In this document: piece by piece, positions 1 through 8,784 of the stretch
How the letters are laid out: each line of letters opens with the position of its first letter
Position numbering within the stretch: position 1 is the stretch's first letter
NCBI RefSeq assembly: GCF_000566685.1
Contig: NZ_AZQN01000007.1
Span: 124,001-188,000, forward strand
Reading direction: 5' to 3'
Length of the DNA stretch: 64,000 nucleotides
Source: Dyadobacter tibetensis Y620-1
Lineage (GTDB): Bacteria > Bacteroidota > Bacteroidia > Cytophagales > Spirosomataceae
Notes under the pieces: model-generated
Seen by the model: only the letters and a program-made list of their open reading frames with translations
Told to the model about the DNA's origin: nothing
Database searches by the model: none
Position numbers and translations under genes: made by a program

Positions 1-1
1 G

Positions 2-421
2 ATTCTTCCCAATGGAGAAAACGAAAAAAACGCAGATGGGACCAACAAGGAGGTGGAAATACCTTACGCCGGAGACACAGGAATCTATTTAAGAGGTGAC
101 TCCAAAAATCAGGTAAACATTGGTTATCGTTACATCGGATCGGGTGAAATATACGGATATAGAACCGATAGGTCCTTACCAGGCCCTATTAGAGCGGCGG
201 TCACGCCAAAACTTAAAGCCGACAATCCACCAGGGGAGTGGAATCGATTGATCATCAAAATGCAGAAAGACCGTATTACCGTCAATCTAAACGGGAAAAC
301 AGTCATTAAAAATGCCCAGCTTCCAGGAATTGCAGCTTGCGGTAAAATTGCACTTCAAGATGATCATGCAACTAACAATACCTTTCAGTTTGCAAATATC
401 TACCTCAAGGAGCTCAAATAA
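2..421 (+). CDS. DUF1080 (3-keto-disaccharide hydrolase-like) protein, C-terminal part
   Basis: The reading frame is already open at the first base, so this is the 3' end of a gene that starts before the window; the GTG at 53 is not a real start. The visible 139 residues have the concanavalin-like beta-sandwich pattern of DUF1080, with a GDTGIYLRG strand and the closing block with GKIALQDD. Family members are usually periplasmic or lipid-anchored and act on sugar derivatives. It lies 6 bp before an M20 amidohydrolase, so the two are probably co-transcribed. The family call is firm; the substrate is unknown. Confidence 0.8.
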   Translation: MLPNGENEKNADGTNKEVEIPYAGDTGIYLRGDSKNQVNIGYRYIGSGEIYGYRTDRSLPGPIRAAVTPKLKADNPPGEWNRLIIKMQKDRITVNLNGKTVIKNAQLPGIAACGKIALQDDHATNNTFQFANIYLKELK

Positions 422-427
422 ACGGTT

Positions 428-1777
428 ATGAAAAAGCGAATAATCCGTCAGGGAAGCCTATTTATCTATCTAATTTTTATTTCTTTAAATACTACTGGCA
501 AATTATTGGCCCAGGCAGATACGAAAAAGGCTATTACGACCATCATTGACCGGGAGTATAAACCACTGGAAAATCTATATAAATACCTTCACCAGCATCC
601 TGAGTTATCACTAGAGGAAGAAGAAACATCGAAAATATTAGCGAGGGAATTGGAAGTGGTGGGCTGTAGCGTTACGACCGGTATTGGTGGGTACGGCGTT
701 GTCGGTGTGATGAAAAATGGTCCTGGCCCGGTGATAATGATCCGCACGGATATGGATGCCCTACCTATGCGAGAGCATACAGGGGTGGAATTTGCCAGTA
801 ATAAAACCATAAAAAATAAAAATGGTGAAGACATATCATTAATGCATGCCTGTGGCCACGACTTACATATGTCCTCCTGGGTTGGAGTTTCAAAAGTACT
901 CAATGAGTTGAGAAAAGAATGGAAAGGCACGGTGGTATTTGTGGGCCAGCCAGCCGAAGAGAACGGCCAAGGAGCACGATCCATGTTGTCCGCGGGCTTA
1001 TTTACCAGGTTCCCAAAACCAGACTACGCCCTGGCAATACATGTAAACTCTGCGCTGGAGTCGGGCAAAGTGGGACTTTGCTTCGGCCATGCATTAGCAA
1101 ATATAGATGTTATTGATATTACTGTTAAAGGCAAAGGTGGGCATGGAGCCGTGCCACAACTTACAATTGATCCTATCGTGCTCGCCTCTAAAATGATCCT
1201 TGGTTTCCAAACCATTATAAGCAGGGAAATATCACCGCAAAAATCAGCCCTTATTTCCGTTGGCTCCATACACGGAGGCACCAATGCCAATATCATTCCA
1301 GATAAGGTCACTTTAAAACTATCCGTACGCTCCTTTGATGACGAGGTTCAAAAATCACTCATTGAAAAAATCATGAGAACATGTGAAGGTATTGCCTTTA
1401 CAGCTGGTCTTGAGCCGGAAGATTATCCAATCATCGAAATTCGAAATGAATATACTCCAGCCGTATATAATGAACCGGAACTTACAAGCAAAATTTCGAA
1501 TCACTTTAAGCAAATTCTGGGTCCTGAAAATGTGCTGACCCTGACTCCAGAAATGTTTGGCGAAGATTTTGGGTGGTACCACCGGGAAAATCCCAGCATT
1601 CCTACCTTGATCTATTCCGTAGGCTCTGTTCATCCACAAAAGATGGCAGAAGCATTAAAAAGCAACAAAACTTTGCCATCGACGCACTCCTCCCTCTACC
1701 TGCCAGATTTGGAGCCGAGCCTAAAAATGGGCATCCTGAGTATGTCGGCGGCAGTACTCCATCTCTTACCAAATTAA
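428..1777 (+). CDS. M20D family amidohydrolase, exported
   Basis: A 449-residue metal-dependent amidohydrolase of the hippurate / IAA-amino-acid hydrolase group. An N-terminal signal peptide (residues 1-29, ending LLAQA) implies export to the periplasm. Metal-site motifs are all present: RTDMDALP, HACGHDLHM, QPAEE, and the late MFGEDFGWY stretch. The dimerisation-domain motif KGGHGAVP is also there. Such enzymes remove acyl groups from amino acids or cleave dipeptides; the substrate cannot be read from sequence. It follows the DUF1080 gene by 6 bp and precedes ddl by 24 bp, so the three form one operon. Confidence 0.88.
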   Translation: MKKRIIRQGSLFIYLIFISLNTTGKLLAQADTKKAITTIIDREYKPLENLYKYLHQHPELSLEEEETSKILARELEVVGCSVTTGIGGYGVVGVMKNGPGPVIMIRTDMDALPMREHTGVEFASNKTIKNKNGEDISLMHACGHDLHMSSWVGVSKVLNELRKEWKGTVVFVGQPAEENGQGARSMLSAGLFTRFPKPDYALAIHVNSALESGKVGLCFGHALANIDVIDITVKGKGGHGAVPQLTIDPIVLASKMILGFQTIISREISPQKSALISVGSIHGGTNANIIPDKVTLKLSVRSFDDEVQKSLIEKIMRTCEGIAFTAGLEPEDYPIIEIRNEYTPAVYNEPELTSKISNHFKQILGPENVLTLTPEMFGEDFGWYHRENPSIPTLIYSVGSVHPQKMAEALKSNKTLPSTHSSLYLPDLEPSLKMGILSMSAAVLHLLPN

Positions 1778-1801
1778 CCTTCAATAAGAATATTAACGGC
1801 C

Positions 1802-2863
1802 ATGAAAACAAAAGTTGCAATTCTTTTTGGAGGTCCATCCGACGAACATGAGGTATCACTTCATTCGGCATCGAATATCTTAAGAGCATTAGATCGTCAG
1901 CAATTTGAGCCCGTATTATTGGCACTGGATCGGCAATGTAATTGGTGCTATGATGCTCATTATGAATTAGAGGATATCGATCTTGTTAAAAATAATTATT
2001 TCCAAAATGCCTCTTTCGTATATTTAAAAAAAGTTGCGGGTGGTGTACAACTCATTGAAATTCAAAATCATCTGATTTTGTCCGAATTTCAGGTGGCATT
2101 TCCGATCATACATGGGGAATTCGGGGAGGATGGCACCCTTCAAGGAATTTTAAATTCTCTTGAAATACCTTTTGTAGGTCCCAGTTTACTTGGTTCCGCT
2201 ATAGCGATGGACAAGGACATTACCAAAAGACTGCTACGTGATGCCAATATCCCGATTGCAGACTATATTACGCTCTACAGACATGAAGAATTGGATTATT
2301 CTTTTGAAACCATATCGGTTAAACTAGGAGTGCCCCTATTCGTAAAACCGGCAAATGCCGGCTCTTCGATTGGGGTCAGTAAAATAACCAATGTGGTTGA
2401 ATTTAAACAAGCAATAAAACTTGCCTTTGAAATTGATAGTAAAATTCTGATCGAAGAGGCTGTTTTCGGAAAGGAGATTGAATGTGCCGTCTTAGGCAAT
2501 ACCAATGTGCAGGCTTCCGTCCTGGGGGAAATTATAACGGACGCACAGTTCTATTCGTATGATGACAAATACAATTCTATAGAAAGAATACAGACCAAAA
2601 TCCCCGCAGAAATTGAACTAAATATTTCCGAAAAAATAAGAGAAATAGCCCTAAAAGCATTTCAAATACTGTCATGCGAAGGAATGTCCAGAATCGATTT
2701 CTTTTTGAGAGAGGATCATACTTTTGTATTAAATGAAGTTAACACACTGCCGGGTTTTACCAAAACCAGTATGTATCCGCAGTTATGGGAAAAATCTGGT
2801 CTGCCATTGCCAACACTCCTAACGAGATTGATCAAGCTGGCCTTCGAAAGACATTCTAAGTGA
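1802..2863 (+). CDS. ddl: D-alanine--D-alanine ligase
   Basis: An ATP-grasp ligase of 353 residues making D-Ala-D-Ala for peptidoglycan in the cytoplasm. Family motifs run in order: GGPSDEHEVSLHSA near residue 10, HGEFGEDGTLQG near 104, the KPANAGSSIGVS nucleotide loop near 183, the FYSYDDKY omega-loop, and NEVNTLPGFT near 313. The omega-loop keeps the tyrosine typical of D-Ala-D-Ala ligases (VanA-type D-Ala-D-Lac ligases have a histidine there), so ordinary D-Ala specificity is inferred. It sits away from the usual mur cluster, after an amidohydrolase. It could be a second copy, which this window cannot show. Confidence 0.92.
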   Translation: MKTKVAILFGGPSDEHEVSLHSASNILRALDRQQFEPVLLALDRQCNWCYDAHYELEDIDLVKNNYFQNASFVYLKKVAGGVQLIEIQNHLILSEFQVAFPIIHGEFGEDGTLQGILNSLEIPFVGPSLLGSAIAMDKDITKRLLRDANIPIADYITLYRHEELDYSFETISVKLGVPLFVKPANAGSSIGVSKITNVVEFKQAIKLAFEIDSKILIEEAVFGKEIECAVLGNTNVQASVLGEIITDAQFYSYDDKYNSIERIQTKIPAEIELNISEKIREIALKAFQILSCEGMSRIDFFLREDHTFVLNEVNTLPGFTKTSMYPQLWEKSGLPLPTLLTRLIKLAFERHSK

Positions 2864-2906
2864 ATGGACAAATCGCACATGTTCTGATTATATTCCTAAA
2901 TACAAC

Positions 2907-2940
2907 GATGAAGCTTCATCTTTTGAAGCTTCATCTTTTT
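2907..2940 (+). terminator. Rho-independent terminator after ddl
   Basis: A perfect 11-bp stem, GATGAAGCTTC pairing with GAAGCTTCATC, with a 7-base loop and followed by five T. It closes the DUF1080-M20-ddl operon 43 bp after the ddl stop. Confidence 0.9.
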
Positions 2941-3473
2941 GGTATAAAATTGAATTGAAACCGTTAAATAACTTTTGGTATTGATTACAGGAGATATGGG
3001 GTTATCGCTGTAAGAGCAACTCCTCATTAAACATGAAGAAATCCTAAAAAACCCATTAAAACCCCACAGCCCTCATTTCTTTAAGGAATCCTCCTTCGGG
3101 AAAAACAAATTTACTGGAGCAGAAGTCCTGTTTCGCTTTAAACCGATATTAAATATTAGGGATTAAGAAATAAGTAGCTTCCCTAATTTTATGATAATCA
3201 GCTTAATAGAAAAGCGTATTTAGTAATTCAAAAGACAGACTTCAGTAGAGCAATACAGTCCAATTAAATTCAAAAGTCTCAGCGCAAATTCGTGCTGTGA
3301 CTTTTTGAATTATGGACGATAGAACTCAGATGATGCCCCCTTCCCCAGCGGAAAGGGGTCAGTATAGTCCAGAATATGTACTCAGTATTCAAAATGGATA
3401 CATAAATCAATATTTTGACTACAGCGGATGATTAAGATAGCCCGAAATTTGTATCTCAATAAAACATAAAATC
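2941..3473. other. Intergenic region without a recognisable gene
   Basis: 533 bp between the ddl terminator and the SDR gene. No ORF with family resemblance was seen. A 39-codon ORF at 3312-3431 has no recognisable features and is not called. The only structure is the inverted repeat listed separately. The last part presumably holds the SDR promoter. Confidence 0.5.
3267..3311. repeat. Imperfect 17-bp inverted repeat
   Basis: AATTCAAAAGTCTCAGC at 3267-3283 pairs with GCTGTGACTTTTTGAATT at 3294-3311, with one bulge and one mismatch around a 10-base loop. No T-run follows the stem, so it is not an obvious terminator. It could be a short mobile repeat or a structured leader; nothing else supports either. 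Confidence 0.55.
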
Positions 3474-4238
3474 ATGATACAAATGAGTAAGATTGCACTA
3501 GTAACAGGCGGTAGTAGGGGGCTTGGTAGAGACATGGTCATTAATCTGGCCAAAAACGGAAATGACATTATTTTCACCTATCATACGAATAAGGTCGAGG
3601 CAGATAAATTGGTAAAAGAAGTAGAATCAAATGGTCATAATGCTGTTGCATTCCAACTAGACGTGAGCAACATAAAGACCTTTGACACATTTGTGCAAGG
3701 CATTAGCCAGCATTTGATGCAGGCACAAGGTACTGCCAACTTCGATTTCCTTATTAACAATGCCGGAACTGGTATATATGGCAGTGTGGACGAAACTACG
3801 GAAGAAGCATTTGATGAAATGATGAACATTCATTTTAAAGGGGTTTATTTCTTAACCCAAAAACTGCTTCCCCTACTAAAGAAGGGTGGTAGAATTATTA
3901 ACATATCAACAGGATTAACCAGGGTTTCCTTTCCCAATGTCTCGGCGTATGCCAGCATGAAGGGAGCTATAGAGACGTATACACGTTGTTTAGCCAAAGA
4001 ACTTGGCACCCGGCAAATTACCGCTAATTCAGTAGCTCCCGGTGCGATAGCCACTGATTTCGGAGGAGGTTCCAACAAGTCCGATGAGGATAAAAGAACT
4101 GCCATTTCTTCCATTACTGCGCTAGGCCGAGTGGGTTTACCTGAAGATATTGGTGGAGTGGTCGCATTTTTGTGTACTCCGGAAGCAAGATGGATCAATG
4201 GACAAAGAATAGAGCTCTCAGGAGGAATGATGGTCTAA
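3474..4238 (+). CDS. SDR family NAD(P)-dependent oxidoreductase (FabG-like)
   Basis: A classical short-chain dehydrogenase/reductase of 254 residues. The cofactor glycine motif TGGSRGLG is at residues 11-18, NNAG near 95, and the catalytic YxxxK in SAYASMKGA. The C-terminal GQRIELSGGMMV ending is typical of FabG-like enzymes. Two starts are possible, ATG 3474 or ATG 3483; the second gives the more usual short N-terminus. An AraC regulator follows 20 bp downstream on the same strand and may control it. The substrate is unknown. Confidence 0.88.
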   Translation: MIQMSKIALVTGGSRGLGRDMVINLAKNGNDIIFTYHTNKVEADKLVKEVESNGHNAVAFQLDVSNIKTFDTFVQGISQHLMQAQGTANFDFLINNAGTGIYGSVDETTEEAFDEMMNIHFKGVYFLTQKLLPLLKKGGRIINISTGLTRVSFPNVSAYASMKGAIETYTRCLAKELGTRQITANSVAPGAIATDFGGGSNKSDEDKRTAISSITALGRVGLPEDIGGVVAFLCTPEARWINGQRIELSGGMMV

Positions 4239-4257
4239 TAATTCGTAATTTTGAAAA

Positions 4258-5172
4258 ATGAGTCAACAACAGGTACATAGGGTAGAATCTATCGCTGATT
4301 TTCATAGGATGAAGGGATTGCCTTCGCCCCAGCATCCTCTGATCAGCTTGTTTGATTATAGTACTTTCGACTGCTCGGTAGAAATCAATCACAAAAATTT
4401 CGTATTCGATTTCTACCATATTTCAATAAAACGCAGTCTGGGTACGAAATACAAGTATGGACAGAATCATTACGATTTCAAGGATGGGATTATGTTTTTT
4501 ATCGCACCGAACCAGATCTTTGGAATTGAAACGATTGAAGAGATAGCAACATCCAAAAGTGGCTGGGTCTTGATGATTCATCCGGATTTCTTATGGGGTA
4601 CCCCATTGGCAAAAAGTATTAGCCAATACGAATTCTTTGATTATGCAGTAAATGAAGCGTTATTTCTTTCGGAAATGGAAGAAACAACGCTTCAAGCAAT
4701 CGTTAAAAATATAGAGCGTGAGTATACCGGAAACCTGGATAAATTCAGTCAGGGAATTATCATTTCCCAAATAGAGACCTTGCTTAATTACTCCGATCGC
4801 TTTTATCAAAGGCAGTTCATAACCCGTAAGGTCATCAATCGCAAGATCCTTGCGAAGGTAGAACAAGCCATTAATGCGTATTTCAATGATGAAAACACCA
4901 CTGGATTGCCTACTGTTCTGCATATTGCGGAGTCCGTCCATGTATCCCCAATGTATTTAAGTAGTTTGCTAAAATCATTAACGGGCTTGACTACGCAACA
5001 ACATATTCACGAGAAACTAATTGAAAAAGCAAAAGAAAAACTATCAACTACTGAGTTAACGGTTTCAGAAATTGCCTTTGAACTGGGTTTTGAACATAGT
5101 CAGAGCTTTTCCAAATTATTCAAAAACAAAACCAATCTATCGCCGTTGGAATTCAGAAGCGCATTTAATTAA
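4258..5172 (+). CDS. AraC family transcriptional regulator
   Basis: A 304-residue regulator. The first ~170 residues form a cupin-like sensing region (ISLFDYSTFDC and following strands). The last ~100 form the two-helix-turn-helix AraC DNA-binding domain, with VHVSPMYLSSLLKSLTG and the second-helix signature ELGFEHSQSFSKLFKNKTNLSPLEFR. A TAATTTTG box at 4246-4253, only 4 bp before the ATG, matches a Bacteroidota -7 element, so the mRNA may be leaderless or come mainly from the SDR promoter. Its stop marks the left edge of the disturbed accessory region. Confidence 0.9.
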   Translation: MSQQQVHRVESIADFHRMKGLPSPQHPLISLFDYSTFDCSVEINHKNFVFDFYHISIKRSLGTKYKYGQNHYDFKDGIMFFIAPNQIFGIETIEEIATSKSGWVLMIHPDFLWGTPLAKSISQYEFFDYAVNEALFLSEMEETTLQAIVKNIEREYTGNLDKFSQGIIISQIETLLNYSDRFYQRQFITRKVINRKILAKVEQAINAYFNDENTTGLPTVLHIAESVHVSPMYLSSLLKSLTGLTTQQHIHEKLIEKAKEKLSTTELTVSEIAFELGFEHSQSFSKLFKNKTNLSPLEFRSAFN

Positions 5173-5199
5173 GAACTTCTTGGTTATTTCGGAGGGACC

Positions 5200-5428
5200 A
5201 TGCCACCGCCTGTTTGAATTTGATAATGCGGTTGCTGAAAGCATTTTTAAGACCTTAAAAGCAGAATGTGTTTACCAAAACACTTTTATTAATAAACAGC
5301 AGGCAGCAATAATTGTATTTGAATATATTAAAACCTGGTATAATAGAAAGAGGCTTCATTCTGCCCTTGGGTACATGTCACCAAAAGAATTTGAAGAACT
5401 TTTAAATATGCAGAAAATTGCGGCTTAA
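5200..5428 (+). pseudogene. IS3 family transposase (OrfB), C-terminal remnant
   Basis: About 70 residues match the end of an IS3/IS150-type transposase integrase core: FDNAVAESIFKTLKAE (with the catalytic glutamate region), FINKQQAAIIVFEYIKTWYN, then RLHSALGYMSP. The sequence before FDNAV in the same frame is AraC sequence or unrelated, so the 5' three quarters of the gene are gone. The TTTTTGTCCGCTTTATTG after the stop looks like the right terminal end of such an element. It is a dead scrap. Confidence 0.82.
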
Positions 5429-5895
5429 CTTTTTGTCCGCTTTATTGTAGCAATTCCAGTTAACGGTTGGGGGAATTGCGGGTCAATTACCACTAGACTC
5501 CATTCCAAACAATAATCTTCAAATTGAATTTCGTTTTCGACTGTCTTTTCAAGCCATCCTGCTTGTTCCGCGTTGATGATTTTTTCGCCTGCTTTCACAC
5601 TGCCTTTTAATTCATATACTAAGCCACTGTAGTGCGGTGGAATATCTGGTAAAACCTCCCGCTTTCCAATCTTTTTCATTGCCTTCCAAAACCAAGATTA
5701 AAGTTTCAAATCCTGCGTGTAGATGTGCACCATCTACGGGTTCTCCGCCCGGAAGATTCAGGCTGTCGTCCATAAACAAAATGTAAGGGTCGCTGTCTTT
5801 ATAAGGTACACCGTCCAATGCTGCCATTGCACGATGTCCTGTACCCAGTAATCCATTATGCCAATGGTATTGGGTAATCTTTGAAATGTTTCCGC
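5425..5895 (-). pseudogene. Pirin-like cupin, disrupted
   Basis: Minus-strand sequence from about 5890 reads a pirin N-terminal pattern (HWHNGLLGTGHRAMAALDG, then HLHAGFETLILVLEGNEKD) and runs out of frame near 5640. A second frame then supplies a plausible C-terminal part (IPPHYSGLVYELKGSVKAG through LEWSLVVIDP) ending at 5425. The middle of the family, including the second half of the first cupin, is missing, and no start codon is visible. Pirins are iron-binding cupins, some with quercetinase activity. It follows doxX on the same strand, a common pairing. Confidence 0.65.
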
Positions 5896-5901
5896 GGATT
5901 A

Positions 5902-6285
5902 TTATTGTTGTATTATTTTAGTTGAGAAAAGTCTTTGTTTTAATTCCGGGAAACGAATAAATGCTGTAATCAAAAGTAGGATTTGAATAATAACCGCTAC
6001 AGCAATTGACTGTTGATGTTGCAAATGCGTAACAATAGCTCCGCCCATATAAGCTACTAATAGCATGGTTCCCAAAATACCCGTTCTTGGAATCATGAAG
6101 AGTATCAGCGAGATGATTTCAATAATCCCAATGAACAGATAAGTGGTGGCATCAATTCCAAACGAAGAAGCTTGTGCCATAGCCGTTTCGTTTTGCGTAA
6201 GTTTCATAAAGGCACTCATAGTAAATAAAAGTCCTAAAATAATGGTCATCGCCCATCCTGTGATTCTGATTGCTTTTTTTGACAT
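5902..6285 (-). CDS. DoxX-like family membrane protein
   Basis: A 127-residue protein with four predicted membrane helices (about residues 8-28, 47-65, 70-86 and 92-113) and the DoxX-like pattern of a lysine-rich cytoplasmic tail. The role of this family is poorly defined; several members respond to thiol or redox stress. It is transcribed divergently from an HxlR-type regulator 97 bp away, which is the usual arrangement for HxlR control of a redox-linked target. Confidence 0.82.
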   Translation of the reverse strand: MSKKAIRITGWAMTIILGLLFTMSAFMKLTQNETAMAQASSFGIDATTYLFIGIIEIISLILFMIPRTGILGTMLLVAYMGGAIVTHLQHQQSIAVAVIIQILLLITAFIRFPELKQRLFSTKIIQQ

Positions 6286-6327
6286 AAGGTTTTGATTTTA
6301 AATGATGATGCAAACTTCAGAATAATT

Positions 6328-6381
6328 ACTATACCTTTGTTACCTGTTACAAAAAGGATAGTACTTACAAAAAGAATAGTA
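6328..6381. promoter_or_regulatory. Repeated operator-like sites in the doxX/hxlR divergent promoter
   Basis: TTACAAAAAGGATAGTA at 6347-6363 is repeated one base later as TTACAAAAAGAATAGTA at 6365-6381 (one mismatch, period 18 bp). An inverted half site, TACTAT at 6328-6333, faces the two ATAGTA ends. The second copy abuts the hxlR start codon at 6383. Tandem and inverted TACTAT/ATAGTA halves fit a dimeric winged-helix regulator repressing both genes; binding is inferred. Confidence 0.6.
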
Positions 6382-6382
6382 T

Positions 6383-6730
6383 ATGGCAAAACACACGGTT
6401 GAAAGTTGCTCGAAAGCCAGAATGGCTATCAGGGACACGTTGGATGTGGTAGGTGGAAAATGGAAACTGGTATTAGTTTCGGTTTTACGAAGTGGTAAAA
6501 AGGGGTTTAACGAGTTGTCGAGAGAAGCGATGATTTCTCCACGAATTTTATCCAAAGAATTGCAGGAATTGGAAATGAACGGATTGGTCAGCAGAAAAGT
6601 CTGTGATACTAAACCTGTTACGGTTCAGTATGAGTTGACTTCTTATAGTGAAACTTTAGGTGAAGTTTTAGTTGCAATGGAAAAATGGGGTTATCAGCAC
6701 AGGAACAAAATTATTCATGGGATTGAATAA
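6383..6730 (+). CDS. HxlR family winged-helix regulator
   Basis: A 115-residue MarR/HxlR-like repressor with the family core VGGKWKLVLVSVLRSG, then FNELSREAMISPRILSKEL (recognition helix) and the wing VSRKVCDTKPVTVQYELT. Two cysteines (residues 8 and 74) could sense oxidants or electrophiles as in YodB/HypR, though this is inference. It is divergent from doxX and its start overlaps the operator-like repeats. Confidence 0.88.
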   Translation: MAKHTVESCSKARMAIRDTLDVVGGKWKLVLVSVLRSGKKGFNELSREAMISPRILSKELQELEMNGLVSRKVCDTKPVTVQYELTSYSETLGEVLVAMEKWGYQHRNKIIHGIE

Positions 6731-6780
6731 ATGTCAAACTCGTTTATGGTTGTCTTTTTGAAGTGCTTATAGCATTGCAA

Positions 6781-6912
6781 ATAACCGTTTCGTGTATGAA
6801 GCGTAAGGGATTGCGGGCTTCGTTCCTATCCGCCGACACAAATGCCGATACGGGGCAGAACGATTAATTTAACCACCTAATCCCCAGTGCTTTATACACG
6901 AGGCTAGCAACT
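6781..6912. repeat. attC-like hairpin element 1
   Basis: An imperfect long hairpin: CGTGTATGAAGCG at 6791-6803 pairs with AGTGCTTTATACACG at 6886-6900, extended inward by partial pairing. It begins with AACCGTTT and ends with GGCTAGCAACTG, and carries an internal CACAAATG block seen also in the element at 17519-17657. It separates hxlR from the first minus-strand cassette-like gene. Homology to the other elements is by eye. Confidence 0.55.
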
Positions 6913-6914
6913 GT

Positions 6915-7829
6915 TTATTTAATTCCTGTCAGTACTTTTTCTAATATCAAATTAAATTCAGTAGGTTTTTCTATCATTGGATAATGTCCGGTTGCTGAGA
7001 TAGTTTCCACTTGAAAACTATTTTTACAATGGTTTTTCAGTCCAGTTTCGTTTGTTGGAAAACCATCACTGTTTATTAAGTATAACTTATAATCAAGCTG
7101 TTCTAATCTTTGTGCATCGGTAGAGGCATATTGCATTTGGGTCATAATAGTTTTATAACCAATAACAGAATCGCTATTTGCAAAATCAGTTTTCACTCTG
7201 TCTTTCACTTCTTTTGATGTTGTTGGGTGAAAAAGCATCATATCAGCATATAGAGGTGCTGAATTTTTAAAATCTTTTTCAAGCATTGGAAAAAAGTCGG
7301 TCATTTGTTTCATTTGTTCTGGCGTAAATACAACGTCAATAATTTTGAAATTGTCAACACCTACAATACCAACTATTTCTTGATTGTTGGTTAATGCTAT
7401 TTGCAACAAAATTTCACCTGCCATAGAATGTCCAATGATTACAAGATTTTTAAGATTCATTGTATCAATAAATGCTATTACATCATTGGCATACTCTTCA
7501 ATTGTCCAGTTGGTTCTTACTGCTTTGGATTTACCAAATCCCGGCAGGTCAATTGCGTAAACATCGTAATTTTTAGAAAAATATTCTAGTTGATTTTCCC
7601 AATAAGTTCCGTCAATACACCAACCGTGCAAAAAAAGTAGTGTTCTTTCGCCTTGTCCTTGTTGAAAATAATTTATTTCAACTTGTTTGTCTCTGATTGT
7701 GACTTGTTTTGCTGTCATACTTTTTTGTGTTTGTGCCTTGCTCTCATTCGATAAAAATGAAGCAATGACAATTAATAAAATTGCTTTATACTCATTTTTG
7801 TTTGAATTCGAAGCAAAGATAAAAGGCAC
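6915..7829 (-). CDS. Alpha/beta hydrolase, probably exported
   Basis: A 304-residue alpha/beta hydrolase fold protein. FLHGW near residue 67 forms the oxyanion region, GHSMAG at 133-138 is the nucleophile elbow with Ser135, and the GHYPMIEKP histidine closes the triad near the C-terminus. Residues ~13-32 form a hydrophobic signal-like segment ending SKAQ, implying export. If the leader is real the start is near 7829; a shorter start at the MTAKQV methionine would give a cytoplasmic protein. The substrate is unknown. It directly abuts hairpin element 1 and is the lowest-coordinate member of the minus-strand array. Confidence 0.82.
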   Translation of the reverse strand: MPFIFASNSNKNEYKAILLIVIASFLSNESKAQTQKSMTAKQVTIRDKQVEINYFQQGQGERTLLFLHGWCIDGTYWENQLEYFSKNYDVYAIDLPGFGKSKAVRTNWTIEEYANDVIAFIDTMNLKNLVIIGHSMAGEILLQIALTNNQEIVGIVGVDNFKIIDVVFTPEQMKQMTDFFPMLEKDFKNSAPLYADMMLFHPTTSKEVKDRVKTDFANSDSVIGYKTIMTQMQYASTDAQRLEQLDYKLYLINSDGFPTNETGLKNHCKNSFQVETISATGHYPMIEKPTEFNLILEKVLTGIK

Positions 7830-7855
7830 CTATGACAGCCCTTTGTCAGGAGTTT

Positions 7856-8540
7856 AAAAATAATCTTATTGAACGTTCTTCCATATAATGTCCCATGCTA
7901 AAAGTCTTGTCGGAATTGAAATGAGTTTGTTGTAATTTGAGTTCTTTTATTCGATCAAGGCGAAACTCTCTTATTTCTTGTCGAATTTCACAAAAAGCAA
8001 TAATTGACCAAATAGCTCCACTGAAATAAATTGCATAAATTTAGATTAGTCGCTCTTTTAATTGATCTTCTCCTCTTGCCTGATATGTTATTTCCAGTTT
8101 CTGGTTATCTGTAATTGAATGCTGGATTGTATCTATATAAAAACTTGTCGGGGCCCAGGGTTTTTGATATCCGATTCTAGAATTTAATAATTCCAATTTG
8201 TATTTGTCTGTGAGTGACAAAACAGCTCTTAGCTTAAATATACAGATTCCTAATTTCGTCTAAGTGAGTCTTTGGTATGGTAATTCAAAATTTTACTTGT
8301 TGTTACTAAAGCTCTTGCTACATCAATTGTGAACGTCACAGGTGGCAATCTATAACCTTCAACTAAAAAATATACTTTTCCTTCTTCTTCTCCAATTGGA
8401 ACGCCTGCAAGTCTTAATATTTGAATATCTCTCTAAATTGTCCTAATACTAACTTCAAACCGTACAGCTATTTCACGAGCAGTAATCATTCGCTTAGATT
8501 GAAGTTAAATGAGTATGTTTGCTAGTCTTTCAAGTCTATT
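7856..8540 (-). pseudogene. YafY-type HTH/WYL regulator, heavily decayed
   Basis: Reverse-strand translation gives RLERLANILI, a stop, then LQSKRMITAREIAVRFEVS, another stop, then RDIQILRLAGVPIGEEEG, and YRLPPVTF. This is the unmistakable N-terminus of a YafY/DeoR-type HTH regulator with a WYL domain. At least two in-frame stops lie in the HTH and more in the WYL part (a stop after DSLRRN), so it is dead. Its 5' end is joined directly to a piece of hsdM near 8540. Confidence 0.8.
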
Positions 8541-8544
8541 CCCT

Positions 8545-8784
8545 TACATTATTCCAATGAGCACCTTCCGGAACCTGAAAATGGTGGTGTTCGGCAAAGG
8601 CAGCATATTCCATATCGCCATCGCTTTCTTTCAATGCTTTTTCAAATTCTTCGTCATACACATCGCAGATGCGTTTGAAGAAGAGTAGTGGAAAGATGTA
8701 CTGCTTGTAGTCGCCTGCATCGATGGTGCCGCGGAGTAAGGTGGCTGCACCCCAGAGGTATTTTTCGAGTTGTTATTGGGTCAT
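8545..8784 (-). pseudogene. Type I restriction-modification methylase HsdM, N-terminal fragment
   Basis: Starting at the ATG read from 8784, the strand encodes MTQ, a TAA stop, then QLEKYLWGAATLLRG, AGDYKQYIFPLLFFKRICD and HHHFQVPEGAHWNNV. This is the N-terminal bundle of N6-adenine methylase subunits. It has a stop at codon 4 and is cut off after about 80 codons. Its start codon overlaps the stop of the four-helix-bundle remnant (ATGA), a trace of an old operon. Confidence 0.82.

Noticed and set aside
53..421. Start of the first gene at the GTG at 53
   Set aside because: The frame is open to the left with family-like sequence, so the gene begins before the window.
3312..3431. A 39-codon ORF in the gap before the SDR gene
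   Set aside because: No family resemblance, no ribosome-binding site and no conserved pattern.
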